A stretch of DNA of 64,000 nucleotides from Parapusillimonas sp013416435 (GCF_052180245.1 NZ_CP197474.1:2356001-2420000); one strand, 5' to 3'; shown: positions 1 through 8,426, counted from the stretch's first letter. Notes: a model not told the origin generated them from the sequence alone. Made by a program: numbers and translations.

Positions 1-811
1 ATCCGACCAGGTACAGCGACACCAGCGTGAAGGACAGCGGCGCGCCGCCCGGGATCAGCGCCATGAAGCCGGTGATGACGCCCAGCAAGACCGGCGACGG
101 CACGCCGGCAATCCAGTAGGCCACGCCCAGCACCAAACCCTCGCCCAACGCGATAAGGCCCATGCCTGTAACCGTGGAATTGATGGTGGCCGGCACTACC
201 CGGGAAAATCGCTGCCATCGCCCCGGCAGAATGCGTTCGCCGATGATGTCGATCTGCCCCACGATGCGCAAGCCGTCCTTGTAGATGAAGAACAAGGTGA
301 TCAGCATGAAGATGACGGTCAAAAGCAACTGGAAAATGTCCCCCGTCGCGGAAAGCAGCATGCGGTAGATATTGCCCAGATGCTCGCCGCTGACCAATTC
401 GACCAAGGCGCCCAGGGCGTGGGGTTCCGCCAAGTACTGCACCCAGTATTCGGCCAGATGCGGCCCGACGACGGGCAGCGCCACGATCCATGCGGGCGTC
501 GGCATGCCGTTGCGGTTTGCCGCCAGCGCCCAGGCAATGAAGCTGTTTGCCTCTTTGATGGCGTAGGTCAGCGCCATGGACAAGGGCACGACCAGCACCA
601 GGATCACCATCAGCAAAGCAATCGTTGCCGCCACGGCGCTGCGCCCGCCGCAGCGGCGCAGCAACCGCTGATACAAGGGCCAGCTTGCCAGGCAGATGAT
701 CAAGGCCGCCAGGACGGGAACCAGGAAACCGCTCAGGAAATACAAGCCCACCAGAACGACCAGTACGAGCAGCCAGCGGGCAAGCAGATAAGCGGGCAGG
801 ACGGGTTGCAT
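1..811 (-). CDS. AI-2E family transporter (UPF0118), 3' end cut by window edge
   Basis: Reading the minus strand from an ATG at 811 gives an open frame that runs off the left edge without a stop, about 270 residues. It is strongly hydrophobic: paired membrane segments near residues 10-45, another near 60-85, and a C-terminal block rich in Gly and hydrophobics (around ALIPGGAPLSF). This arrangement, with a soluble stretch between the second and third membrane blocks, is that of the AI-2E/PerM exporter family (PF01594), whose members export small molecules or ions; the substrate here is unknown. About 80-100 C-terminal residues should lie outside the window. The start codon is inferred from the frame; no clear ribosome site decides it. 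Confidence 0.85.
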   Translation of the reverse strand, partial: MQPVLPAYLLARWLLVLVVLVGLYFLSGFLVPVLAALIICLASWPLYQRLLRRCGGRSAVAATIALLMVILVLVVPLSMALTYAIKEANSFIAWALAANRNGMPTPAWIVALPVVGPHLAEYWVQYLAEPHALGALVELVSGEHLGNIYRMLLSATGDIFQLLLTVIFMLITLFFIYKDGLRIVGQIDIIGERILPGRWQRFSRVVPATINSTVTGMGLIALGEGLVLGVAYWIAGVPSPVLLGVITGFMALIPGGAPLSFTLVSLYLVG

Positions 812-928
812 GAATGTATCTGAAAAATATCGGAAGAGACGGTGACGATAGCACGGAAAAAAGCACGCTCCGTCAAAAAATACGTCGGGCAAGCCCCAGG
901 GCCGCCCGTCTTCCAGTCTCAATAGCCC

Positions 929-1942
929 CTAATCGATGCGCAGCCCGATCTGCCCGGTCAGCTCGGCGAACCTCGCGATATCGCGCAGGATCAAGCCCTG
1001 AAATTCCTTCGGATCGCCGCCTTCGACGCTATAGCCCAGCGCACGCAGATCGTCTCTGACATCCTGGCGTTGAAGAATCGCGTTGGCAGCCGCAGAGAGC
1101 TTGTCGATGATGGCCGCCGGTGTCGCAGCAGGCGCAAGAACCCCATGCCATTGATCCAGTTCGTACCCCGCAAAGCCCTGCTCCGCGACCGTCGGCACCT
1201 CCGGCAGGAAGGCGGAGCGCTTCGGCGCCGTCACCGCAAGCGCCCGTAGATTGCCCGCATGGATGAAAGGCATCGCCGCCGACGCGGTCACCATTCCCAG
1301 CGGCACATTGCCCGCAAGCACGTCGGTCAAGGCCGGGCCGCAGCCTCGATAAGGCACATGCAGCCATTTTCCGCCGGCGCGCCGGTCCAGCATTTCACCC
1401 GCAAGATGCTGGGGGGTTCCGTTGCCGCAGGACGCGTAGGCCACGCCTTTATCGCTTTGCAGCGCAGCGTCGTCCAGCACTTGACCAAGGGTATTCCAGG
1501 GGGATCGCGCGGACGTCACCAGTACGGACGGAACGAAGCCGATATTGACCACCCCTTTGAGATCGCGTTCCGGAGAAAAACCAAGATCGCGGAATACGCC
1601 TGGATTGACGGCATAGCTGCTGTTGACCATCAGCAATGTATAGCCATCGGCCGGCGAGCGCGCCACCGCCTGCGCCCCGATGTTGCCGCTTGCTCCCGCC
1701 CTGTTCTCGATGACCACCGGTTGCCCGAGATCCCGCTCCAGCCAGGATCCCAGCCGGCGTGCCAGCAGGTCGGTGCCTCCGCCGGGCGGGAACGTGACCA
1801 CCAGGGTAATGGGACGCGAAGGATAGGATGATGCCGATTGCGCCGATAAAGGTTCCGCCGGATTCTTTGCCGCGAGTGTCGCCGCCACAGCCAGCAAGCC
1901 CCCGCCTATCGCCAACGCACGCATCGCGTGGCGCATCTTCAT
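929..1942 (-). CDS. Bug-family (TctC-like) periplasmic solute receptor
   Basis: 337 residues with an N-terminal signal peptide (basic start, hydrophobic core to about residue 25). Family hallmarks of the tripartite tricarboxylate receptor fold are visible: SRPITLVVTFPPGGGTDLLAR near the N-terminus, then the ENRAGASGNIGA and DGYTLLMV motifs. Bug proteins bind carboxylates or related small molecules in the periplasm, usually for a TctAB permease, but no tctA/tctB lies nearby. Its start overlaps the nadC stop by four bases (ATGA), so the two are translationally coupled. A pyridine ligand such as quinolinate or nicotinate is therefore my inference from context; some Bordetella Bug proteins have been linked to nicotinate-type ligands. 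Confidence 0.9.
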   Translation of the reverse strand: MKMRHAMRALAIGGGLLAVAATLAAKNPAEPLSAQSASSYPSRPITLVVTFPPGGGTDLLARRLGSWLERDLGQPVVIENRAGASGNIGAQAVARSPADGYTLLMVNSSYAVNPGVFRDLGFSPERDLKGVVNIGFVPSVLVTSARSPWNTLGQVLDDAALQSDKGVAYASCGNGTPQHLAGEMLDRRAGGKWLHVPYRGCGPALTDVLAGNVPLGMVTASAAMPFIHAGNLRALAVTAPKRSAFLPEVPTVAEQGFAGYELDQWHGVLAPAATPAAIIDKLSAAANAILQRQDVRDDLRALGYSVEGGDPKEFQGLILRDIARFAELTGQIGLRID

Positions 1943-2838
1943 GAATCCAGCCCTATGTCGAGGACCGGCGCACTATGCGTCAGCCAGCCGACCGCGATCA
2001 AGTCCACACCGGTACGCGCCACATCGACGGCGCTCTCCGGCGTAATGCGTCCGGACGCCTCGGTGGTGGCGCGGCCATCCACCATGCGCACGGCGGCAGC
2101 CAGAGTTTCCAGCGACATATTGTCCAGCAGTACAGCGTCCACCCCGGCGTCCAGACCTTCGGCAAGCTGTTCCAGCGTGTCCACTTCGAGCTCGATGCGG
2201 ACCATGTGGCCGATGCCCGCGCGCGCCCGTGCGACGGCCACCCCGATTCCGCCGGCGACGGCGACATGGTTGTCCTTGATGAGGACCGCATCGTCGAGGC
2301 CGAAGCGGTGGTTGCTTCCTCCTCCGATCCGCACGGCGTACTTCTGTATCGCCCGCAAGCCCGGCACGGTCTTGCGTGTGCAGGTGACGCGAGTGCCGTA
2401 AGGCCGGATGGCGTCGGCAATGGAAGCAGTTGCGGTCGCCACGCCACTCAGATGACACAAGAAGTTCAAGGCGGTGCGCTCGGCGCCCAGCATCGCCCTT
2501 GCGTCGCCGTCGATGCGGGCAATTTCGTCGCCGGGCCGCAGCCGCTGTCCATCGTGAAGCCGCAGGTCGATCCGGACGCCGGGATCCATCATCCTGAATG
2601 CCATGCAGGCCAGGTCCAGACCGGCCAGTGTGCCCCGCTGCCGCGCCGCCAGGCGCATCACGCTGCGCGTCCCGGCCGGCACGATGGCATCGGAGGTCAA
2701 GTCGCCGGCGCGCCCCAGATCCTCCAGCAGCGCGTCTCGAACCAGAGGTTCCAGCACGATGGAAGGCAGGGACGGGATCGTCCTCTGCACGTGCGCGTCG
2801 CCGGAACGCAAAAATTCCGCAGTTTCAATTATGCTCAT
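1939..2838 (-). CDS. nadC: Nicotinate-nucleotide pyrophosphorylase (carboxylating), NadC
   Basis: Converts quinolinate plus PRPP to nicotinate mononucleotide, CO2 and pyrophosphate in NAD synthesis. Motifs seen: LVRDALLEDLGRAGDLTSDAI at the N-terminus, the substrate-binding block CTRKTVPGLRAIQKYAVRIG followed by GGSNHR, LIKDNH, and the barrel end EASGRIT...GWLTHS. The usual EASGG/N glycine is Arg here. The ATG at 2838 gives 299 residues, but this codon lies inside an operator-like palindrome and has no ribosome site. A GTG at 2790 (VQRTIPSLP) is a credible alternative that would put both palindromes upstream, and an in-frame ATG at 2946 also exists. No nadA or nadB is in the window. Coupled to the downstream bug gene by an ATGA overlap. 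Confidence 0.93.
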   Translation of the reverse strand: MSIIETAEFLRSGDAHVQRTIPSLPSIVLEPLVRDALLEDLGRAGDLTSDAIVPAGTRSVMRLAARQRGTLAGLDLACMAFRMMDPGVRIDLRLHDGQRLRPGDEIARIDGDARAMLGAERTALNFLCHLSGVATATASIADAIRPYGTRVTCTRKTVPGLRAIQKYAVRIGGGSNHRFGLDDAVLIKDNHVAVAGGIGVAVARARAGIGHMVRIELEVDTLEQLAEGLDAGVDAVLLDNMSLETLAAAVRMVDGRATTEASGRITPESAVDVARTGVDLIAVGWLTHSAPVLDIGLDS

Positions 2839-2851
2839 TGTGAGTATTAAT
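2827..2851. promoter_or_regulatory. Operator-like palindrome at nadC start (site A)
   Basis: Imperfect inverted repeat: arm AATTATGCTCA, spacer TTG, arm TGAGTATTAAT (8 of 11 positions pair). It closely resembles the better palindrome 99 bp upstream, and both lie between the NadQ-like repressor gene and nadC. I infer it is a repressor site. It overlaps the nadC ATG at 2838. Confidence 0.6.
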
Positions 2852-2925
2852 AGAGTGAAAGAAAACATGGCGCGGAAAGCATGATCCGCCCTGGCCCCAA
2901 CCCGAAATCCAGCTTCGGACTGTTC

Positions 2926-2950
2926 AATTATGCTAACAGTGAGCATAATT
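2926..2950. promoter_or_regulatory. Operator-like palindrome upstream of nadC (site B)
   Basis: Perfect 9-bp inverted repeat AATTATGCT / AGCATAATT around a 7-nt centre. It lies just beyond the 3' end of the NadQ-like gene and upstream of nadC. Shared sequence with site A makes a pair of binding sites for one dimeric regulator the simplest reading. No binding data; assignment to NadQ is inference. Confidence 0.65.
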
Positions 2951-2986
2951 ATCCGTCAAGCCATCTGTGCCGTAGACCGACAGGTT

Positions 2987-3976
2987 TCAGCGCGCCAGCG
3001 GCAACTTGCTGCCGGCAATGGCACGCTCCAGCATGACATCGCTTCGGAAACGGAACAGCTTGGCGGGGCGCCCGGCGGTTCCCCGCGCCATCCGACCGGT
3101 GTCCTCGACCAGGGACTGCTGTTCGATGAAACGCCTGAAATTCTGCTTGTGCAATCTACGCCCCGCCAGCGCTTCGAAAGCCTGCTGCAACTGCAAGAGC
3201 GTGAAGTCGCGCGGCATGAGCTCGAACACCACCGGCCGATACCGGATCTTGGCTCGCAGACGCGCCATGGCGGTGGCCAGGATACGGCGATGATCGTGAT
3301 GCATGGAGTCGCCAGGCAGCATGCGATCGGCCTGGACTCCCTTACGTCCCGCCGCCTCCGGCACGAGGCCGGCTTCGAACAGCAGTTCGTAGCGCTGCAG
3401 CACCATTTCCTCGCTCCAGGAATCCATGTCGGTGCCGAAGGTATAGCCGATGCGCTGGCGTCGTTCCCGCTGCGCCGCCGCGCTATCGGCATGGGCGGCC
3501 CAATCGTGCAGTGCGGGCAGCACCTGCTCCTGGATCATGCCGGGACAGCCGTCGCGCCAATCTTCCCATGGGAAGTACCGGTACCAGTCCTGCCAGCCGA
3601 CGGACTCGACGCCCAGATCGCCCGACTCGCGCGTCAGGCCTAGATAGCTGACCGAAATGATGCGTTGCCCCTCCGTGTTTGCCCGATCCTTGTCGGCGAA
3701 GGTGTAAAGCTGCTCGACATAGCCGAGGGGATGATGCGTTTGCGCTTCGACCCACGCGCGCAGGCCGGCCTGCAGCGATCGGTGCGAGGATTCGAAGGGC
3801 CCGGCCGGCAAGGCATGGGTGCACTCCCGGGTCAGCACCCGGGGCTGCGCATCGGTGACCGCGACCAGAACCGCGACGAGCTCCGTGGACACCGGGGACG
3901 CGGCGGACTCTGCGAGATTCTGATCGGCCCGCGCATGAGCGTGGGCGGCTTGGGCAGGCGTGTTCATTGCGCTCAT
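2987..3976 (-). CDS. nadQ: NadQ/NrtR-type transcriptional repressor of NAD genes (degenerate Nudix + winged helix)
   Basis: 329 residues. The N-terminal half has a Nudix-like fold pattern (ELVAVLVAVTDAQPRVLTREC, then LPAGPFESSHRSLQAGLRAW) in which the catalytic RExxEExG box is not conserved, as expected for a ligand-sensing rather than hydrolysing Nudix domain. The C-terminal part (FTLLQLQQAFEALAGRRLHK, then a GRPAKLFRFR wing) is the winged-helix DNA-binding domain of NrtR/NadQ repressors. These regulators sense NAD metabolites and repress NAD synthesis or salvage genes. It directly precedes nadC, with operator-like palindromes in the gap. The start ATG at 3976 overlaps the stop of the upstream DUF808 gene (ATGA). 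The symbol is my best match; nrtR is the alternative. Confidence 0.75.
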   Translation of the reverse strand: MSAMNTPAQAAHAHARADQNLAESAASPVSTELVAVLVAVTDAQPRVLTRECTHALPAGPFESSHRSLQAGLRAWVEAQTHHPLGYVEQLYTFADKDRANTEGQRIISVSYLGLTRESGDLGVESVGWQDWYRYFPWEDWRDGCPGMIQEQVLPALHDWAAHADSAAAQRERRQRIGYTFGTDMDSWSEEMVLQRYELLFEAGLVPEAAGRKGVQADRMLPGDSMHHDHRRILATAMARLRAKIRYRPVVFELMPRDFTLLQLQQAFEALAGRRLHKQNFRRFIEQQSLVEDTGRMARGTAGRPAKLFRFRSDVMLERAIAGSKLPLAR

Positions 3977-4956
3977 TGTAATGTCGAGCGCACTTTCCTG
4001 ATCAAGCCGACGGCGCCCAGCACCAGCGAACCGGCCACGATGCCGACCAGCAGGCTGGACAGCAGCGACCACAGCGCAGTGCCGGCGGATGCCCATAACC
4101 CGGGATCGCCCATCAAGCGTTCCGCATCGCCGTGCAGCCAAGCGTCCAGCATGGGCAACCCGTGGACGATGATTCCCCCACCAACAAGAAACATGGCGAT
4201 GGTGCCGGCGATCGACAGGCTTTTCATCAAATATGGCGCAAGCGTCAAAATGCCTCGGCCGATCTTGCGCTGCCAATTGGCCGAAACGCCTGCCAGCCTG
4301 GCCTGGCTCAGGTACAGCCCTGCATCGTCAAGCTTCACGATGACCGCTACCAAGCCGTACACGCCTATCGTCATGACAATTGCCACGGTCGTCACGACAC
4401 TCGCCTGAACGGTGAAATCCGCCAGCGCTACGGCGCCTAGCGTGATGGCAATGATCTCCGCCGAAAGAATGAAGTCCGTCCGGATGGCGCCTTTTATCTT
4501 TTCCCGCTCGGAGCCGCGGCCGGCCGTTGCCGAAGGTGCATTGCCCTGCTCCGCGGCGGTCGTCGACGGGTCCGCTGGCGAACCGGATGGCTGGGCGGAA
4601 GCTCCGTGATGCTTGCGGCGGTGAGTCCACGAATGGACGATCTTCTCTACGCCCTCATAGCACAAGTACAGGCCGCCCAGCATCAGAAGAGGAGTGATGG
4701 CGGCAGGCGCCAGCCCGCTGATGGCCAGTGCGGCGGGAACCAGGATCAGTTTATTGATGAAGGAGCCCTTCGCCACCGCCCAGACCACCGGCAGCTCGCG
4801 ATTGGCCACCACCCCGGTCACCTGCTGCGCATTCAGGGCGATATCATCCCCCAGCACACCCGCCGTCTTCTTCGTTGCCGCCTTGGTCATCAGCGCTACA
4901 TCGTCCAGAACGCTGGCGATATCGTCCAGCAATGCAAGCAAACTGGCACCGGCCAT
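3973..4956 (-). CDS. DUF808 (YedI-like) inner-membrane protein
   Basis: 327 residues from the ATG at 4956, chosen because AAGGAG lies about 8 nt upstream; longer in-frame starts would translate a palindromic repeat. The N-terminus MAGASLLALLDDIASVLDDV, then the ALMTKAATKKTAGVLGDDIA block, is diagnostic of the DUF808/YedI family. Four or more hydrophobic membrane segments follow, with a His/Arg-rich linker (HSWTHRRKHHG) and low-complexity stretch in the middle. Function of the family is unknown. Its stop overlaps the repressor start, so both are likely co-transcribed, a partnership I cannot explain from known biology. Confidence 0.88.
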   Translation of the reverse strand: MAGASLLALLDDIASVLDDVALMTKAATKKTAGVLGDDIALNAQQVTGVVANRELPVVWAVAKGSFINKLILVPAALAISGLAPAAITPLLMLGGLYLCYEGVEKIVHSWTHRRKHHGASAQPSGSPADPSTTAAEQGNAPSATAGRGSEREKIKGAIRTDFILSAEIIAITLGAVALADFTVQASVVTTVAIVMTIGVYGLVAVIVKLDDAGLYLSQARLAGVSANWQRKIGRGILTLAPYLMKSLSIAGTIAMFLVGGGIIVHGLPMLDAWLHGDAERLMGDPGLWASAGTALWSLLSSLLVGIVAGSLVLGAVGLIRKVRSTLQ

Positions 4957-5057
4957 GGACAAGCTCTCCTTTTGCATGGGGAAGAATGATGTTACAGCCA
5001 GGGGCAATGTCGGGCGAGCACACTTACAAGAAAAAATCTCCGCCGAGCGAGAGGCCT

Positions 5058-5151
5058 GGGGCCAGACCCCGTTCGGGGTCTGGCCCCTTTCTCGAAAAAC
5101 CTGACAGTCTTGCCTCGCTATGGGGTCAGACCCCATACGGGGTCTGACCCC
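5058..5151. repeat. Two copies of the 30-bp palindromic repeat
   Basis: Copies at 5058-5087 (variant with GGGGCC...GGCCCC outer arms, centre GTTC) and 5122-5151 (centre ATAC). Each is two GGGGTC-N-GACCCC half units head to tail around 4 nt, so the whole can fold into one long hairpin. The second copy is read through by the end of the cupin gene. Confidence 0.9.
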
Positions 5152-5657
5152 TGCTTCCCGCATGCCAGTCGCCGGATCAAGGCTTCATGCCCGGGATAAG
5201 CCCGCAGCAGATCCCCGCAATCCGCCAGTTCGAATTCGCCGAACTCGAAACCCGGCGCCACGGTGCAGCCGGCCAGGGTGTAGCCGTCCGGATCCGGACG
5301 CTCGGCGCCGAACCAGCACCCAGCCGGCACGAGCACCTGAAACGACGCGCCTTCGCTCTCGAGCGGATTGCCAAGACGCTGCGTTTCCACAGCACCGCCC
5401 GCTTGCAAAACATGGATATCCAGCGGAGAACCCATATAGAAATGCCACATCTCGTCCGACGCGATCCGGTGCCATGCGGAATAAGCGGTCTGGTCCAGAA
5501 GATAATAGATGGCGGTCGACGCCGACCGGTCATCGCCGCCGGTTGCACGCTGCACCCGCTGCGGACTCCTGTAGGTTTCCGCATAATAGCCGCCCTCGGG
5601 GTGCGGCTGCAGCCCGTACCGCCGTATGAGTCTTTCGACGACGGAAGCGCTCGCCAT
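5118..5657 (-). CDS. Cupin-5 (DUF985) family protein
   Basis: 179 residues from the ATG at 5657. The sequence LIRRYGLQPHPEGGYYAETY, the AIYYLLDQTAYSAWHRIASD block, the EMWHFYMG metal-site-like motif and GCTVAPGFEFGEFEL are typical of the DUF985 cupin family, single-domain beta-barrel proteins of unknown enzymatic role. The last ten residues (GSDPVWGLTP) are not family sequence: they are a translation of the palindromic repeat at 5122-5151, so the original stop has been lost or displaced by repeat insertion. Divergent from the MFS gene. Confidence 0.88.
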   Translation of the reverse strand: MASASVVERLIRRYGLQPHPEGGYYAETYRSPQRVQRATGGDDRSASTAIYYLLDQTAYSAWHRIASDEMWHFYMGSPLDIHVLQAGGAVETQRLGNPLESEGASFQVLVPAGCWFGAERPDPDGYTLAGCTVAPGFEFGEFELADCGDLLRAYPGHEALIRRLACGKQGSDPVWGLTP

Positions 5658-5762
5658 ATTCCTGCTCCGATATAAAAAAACCTGAAGCAGCACTATACTT
5701 GAGTGCCTGCGGCCATGAGCATCGTCGCGCCGCCAAGACAACAAAGCCAAAGCATCAGAGAC

Positions 5763-7079
5763 ATGACCAGCAGCACCACCGCTAGCGCCGGCGCTTCCGA
5801 CGGCATTGAATCTCCCTACGCCTGGGCGCGGCTGGTCGTCTCGCTGCTGCTGATGACCATAGGCGGGTCGGGCATGTATTCGGCCACGGTCGTCCTGCCG
5901 CAGATCCAGGCCGAGTTCGACATCAGCCGCTCCGAAGCCTCCCTGCCCTATACGCTGACCATGATCGGCTTCGGACTGGGCAGCATGCTGATGGGCAGGC
6001 TTTCCGACCGTTTCGGTGTTTTGGTCACCATCGTCCTGGGCACACTGGGCATCAGCGCGGGCTTCATTTGGGCCGGCTCGGCGGAAAGCCTGTGGCAATA
6101 CAGCCTGGCGCAGTTCCTGTTGATCGGCATGCTGGGCTCCGCCTCGACCATGACGCCGCTGGTGGCGGATACCTCGCAGTGGTTCACGCGGCGCCGCGGC
6201 ATCGCGCTGGCCGTCTGCATGAGCGGAAACTATGTGGCCGGCGCGTTTTGGCCGCCCATCATGCAGCACTTCATCGATTCGGCCGGCTGGCGGCCCACCT
6301 ATATCGGGATAGGCGTCTTTTGCCTGATCACCATGCTGCCGCTGGCGCTCACTTATCGGCGCCGGCCGCCCGCGCAACCCGCGGGCATGCCGCCTGCCAC
6401 GCAAAAGCGCAGGCAGGCGCCCTTCATGATCGAAGCGTCCCGCTCCAATCCGGCTCAACCGCTGGGACTCTCGCCGGGCACGCTGCAGGCCTTGCTTGCA
6501 ACCGCTGGTGTCGCCTGCTGCGTGGCGATGGCCATGCCGCAAGTCCATATCGTCGCCTATTGCGGCGACCTGGGCTTCGGCGCCGCGCGCGGTGCCGAGA
6601 TGCTGGCGCTCATGCTGGGCCTGGGCATCGTCAGCCGCCTGGTTTCGGGCTGGATATCCGACCGCATCGGCGGTTTGCGGACGCTGCTGCTGGGCTCGGT
6701 GCTGCAAGGCGTCGCCCTGCTCCTTTTCCTGCCCAGCAATGGCCTCGTTTCCCTGTATGTGGTGTCCGCGCTTTTCGGCCTGTTTCAGGGCGGCATCGTC
6801 CCGGCCTATGCGCTGGTCGTACGCGAATACTTCGCGCCACAGGAATCCGGCTCGCGTGTCGGGGTCATTCTTACCGCCACGCTGCTGGGCATGGCGCTGG
6901 GCGGCTGGATGTCGGGCGCCATCTTCGACCTCACCGGCTCCTACCGGGCCGCCTTCATGAACGGCATTGCCTGGAACCTGCTGAACGTCAGCATCATCAG
7001 CTTCCTGTTGCTTCGGGCACGCCGGCCGGGCAAATGGGCCGTGGTGGGGTCAGACCCCACACGGGGTCTGACCCCCTGA
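5763..7079 (+). CDS. Major facilitator superfamily transporter
   Basis: About 438 residues, 12 predicted membrane helices in two six-helix halves. The conserved MFS loop 2-3 motif is visible as GSMLMGRLSDRFG, and its second-half counterpart as GWISDRIGG. A central cytoplasmic loop (RRRPPAQPAG...TQKRRQAP) divides the halves. Substrate not predictable. A TATACT -10-like box at 5694-5699 would place transcription start near 5706, so I prefer the ATG at 5763 over in-frame GTG 5703 and ATG 5715; no strong ribosome site supports any. The C-terminus GSDPTRGLTP is encoded by a palindromic repeat (7046-7075). Confidence 0.87.
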   Translation: MTSSTTASAGASDGIESPYAWARLVVSLLLMTIGGSGMYSATVVLPQIQAEFDISRSEASLPYTLTMIGFGLGSMLMGRLSDRFGVLVTIVLGTLGISAGFIWAGSAESLWQYSLAQFLLIGMLGSASTMTPLVADTSQWFTRRRGIALAVCMSGNYVAGAFWPPIMQHFIDSAGWRPTYIGIGVFCLITMLPLALTYRRRPPAQPAGMPPATQKRRQAPFMIEASRSNPAQPLGLSPGTLQALLATAGVACCVAMAMPQVHIVAYCGDLGFGAARGAEMLALMLGLGIVSRLVSGWISDRIGGLRTLLLGSVLQGVALLLFLPSNGLVSLYVVSALFGLFQGGIVPAYALVVREYFAPQESGSRVGVILTATLLGMALGGWMSGAIFDLTGSYRAAFMNGIAWNLLNVSIISFLLLRARRPGKWAVVGSDPTRGLTP

Positions 7080-7183
7080 CCTATTCGCCGCAGCGGAACG
7101 GGGTCAGACCCCGTATGGGGTCTGACTCCATGACCTATTCGCCGCAGCGGAACGGGGTCAGACCCCGTATGGGGTCTGACCCC
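7046..7183. repeat. Three palindromic repeats, two in a 54-bp tandem duplication
   Basis: Copies at 7046-7075 (inside the MFS 3' end, centre ACAC), 7100-7129 (centre GTAT, last arm mutated to GACTCC) and 7154-7183 (centre GTAT). The second and third sit in direct 54-bp repeats that share CTATTCGCCGCAGCGGAACG before each palindrome, showing recent local duplication. The remaining gap to 7345 is AT-rich and holds no gene. Confidence 0.92.
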
Positions 7184-7345
7184 AACCCAATCCCCTGTTC
7201 ATGCATACAGGATATTTTCCCATCCGCCGCCTTTTCCCCTCACGAAGCTAAAAAAAATATTAAAAAAATGATGTAACTTACTAATATAGCTGCGATTTTT
7301 CTGCTACCATCAGGCTCAATTCGATCATAAGCCCAGGTACGCGTC

Positions 7346-8416
7346 ATGCCTCTTATCCGAAAATCACTCTTGCGCCGCATCGTCCGGCCGGCCTCTCTGG
7401 CAGTGGCGGCCGCAGTGCTTGGCTTAAACACGCCGCCCGCCGCCGCGCAAACCGCCCCTGCATCCCAGCTCATTGCCGTCAATGGCTTTGCCGTTCTCGA
7501 CGGCGATCATTCCGCTCCTGGCAAAACCATCTACCGTACCCGGCTTGTCACCGCGCAGAACTTGCAGCCGGTGACATACAGCAACCCATCCTCCTCCGGC
7601 GATCCACTGAGCATGCCCGGCAGCCAGGACGAAGCCGCCATTGAAGCGCTGCCGGGCAATCTGGCCAAGCTGCGCTCCGAAGCCGTGCTAGTCCAGGACC
7701 TGGAGAGCGCTTCGGTCCTGTACGGAAAGAATGCCAATGAAGTACGCCCCATCGCATCGATCTCCAAGCTGATGACCGCGCTGATCGTGGCGGAAGCCGG
7801 CTTGCCCATGGATGAAATGCTGCAGATTTCCGAAGCGGATGTCGATCGCCTGAAACATTCCCGGTCCCGCCTTGCCGTGGGCACGCGGCTCAGCCGGGCC
7901 GACATGCTGCACCTGGCCCTGATGTCTTCCGAAAACCGCGCCGCCAACGCGCTTGGCCGATACTATCCGGGCGGCCTGGCGGCATTTGTGCGTGCCATGA
8001 ACGACAAAGCGCGCGCGCTGGGGATGCGGAATACGTATTTCGTGGAACCCACGGGCCTGTCCAGCGACAATGTCTCCACGCCCAGCGATCTGGTCAAGCT
8101 TTTGCGCGCCACCAGCAAGCAGCCGCTGATTCACCGCTACACTACCGATGACAAATACGAAGTGACCGTCGGGCGCGGTCGTCAACTGGTATACAACAAC
8201 ACCAATCGTCTGGTCCGCAATGCGGATTGGGACATCACGGTGTCCAAGACCGGTTTCATCAACGAAGCGGGCGAATGCCTGGTCATGCTGACCCGGATCG
8301 ACAACCGGGACGTGGCTATCGTGCTGCTGAATTCCTCGGGACGCTATTCCCGCATCGGCGACGCCGTCCGTATCCGCAATCTGGTGGAAAACGAAAGCAA
8401 GCTCGCCATGCTTTGA
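7346..8416 (+). CDS. pbpG: D-alanyl-D-alanine endopeptidase, PBP7-like (S11 peptidase)
   Basis: 356 residues with a signal peptide (cleavage near AAAQTAPA, residues 33-36). All three penicilloyl-serine motifs are in order: SISK with nucleophile Ser138 and Lys141, SEN at 195-197, and KTG at 301-303. The protein ends soon after the catalytic domain and lacks the long C-terminal beta domain of PBP5/6, which points to the PBP7/PbpG endopeptidase subgroup acting on peptidoglycan cross-links in the periplasm. About 100 residues between signal peptide and catalytic domain are low-complexity. The NRDE gene follows after 10 bp, probably one transcript. Confidence 0.92.
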   Translation: MPLIRKSLLRRIVRPASLAVAAAVLGLNTPPAAAQTAPASQLIAVNGFAVLDGDHSAPGKTIYRTRLVTAQNLQPVTYSNPSSSGDPLSMPGSQDEAAIEALPGNLAKLRSEAVLVQDLESASVLYGKNANEVRPIASISKLMTALIVAEAGLPMDEMLQISEADVDRLKHSRSRLAVGTRLSRADMLHLALMSSENRAANALGRYYPGGLAAFVRAMNDKARALGMRNTYFVEPTGLSSDNVSTPSDLVKLLRATSKQPLIHRYTTDDKYEVTVGRGRQLVYNNTNRLVRNADWDITVSKTGFINEAGECLVMLTRIDNRDVAIVLLNSSGRYSRIGDAVRIRNLVENESKLAML

Positions 8417-8426
8417 TGGCGGCAAG

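Noticed and set aside
4956..5163. Longer N-terminus for the DUF808 protein
   Set aside because: It would translate palindromic repeats (RPRMGSDPIA...), and AAGGAG marks the ATG at 4956.
5118..6707. 529-residue minus-strand open frame across the MFS gene
   Set aside because: Only the part after ATG 5657 resembles a protein family (cupin-5). The rest is antisense to the MFS gene, Gln/His/Arg-rich, a typical shadow in high-GC DNA.
7046..7183. CRISPR-like array
   Set aside because: The repeats are self-complementary elements in a simple tandem duplication, with spacers identical to one another and no cas genes.
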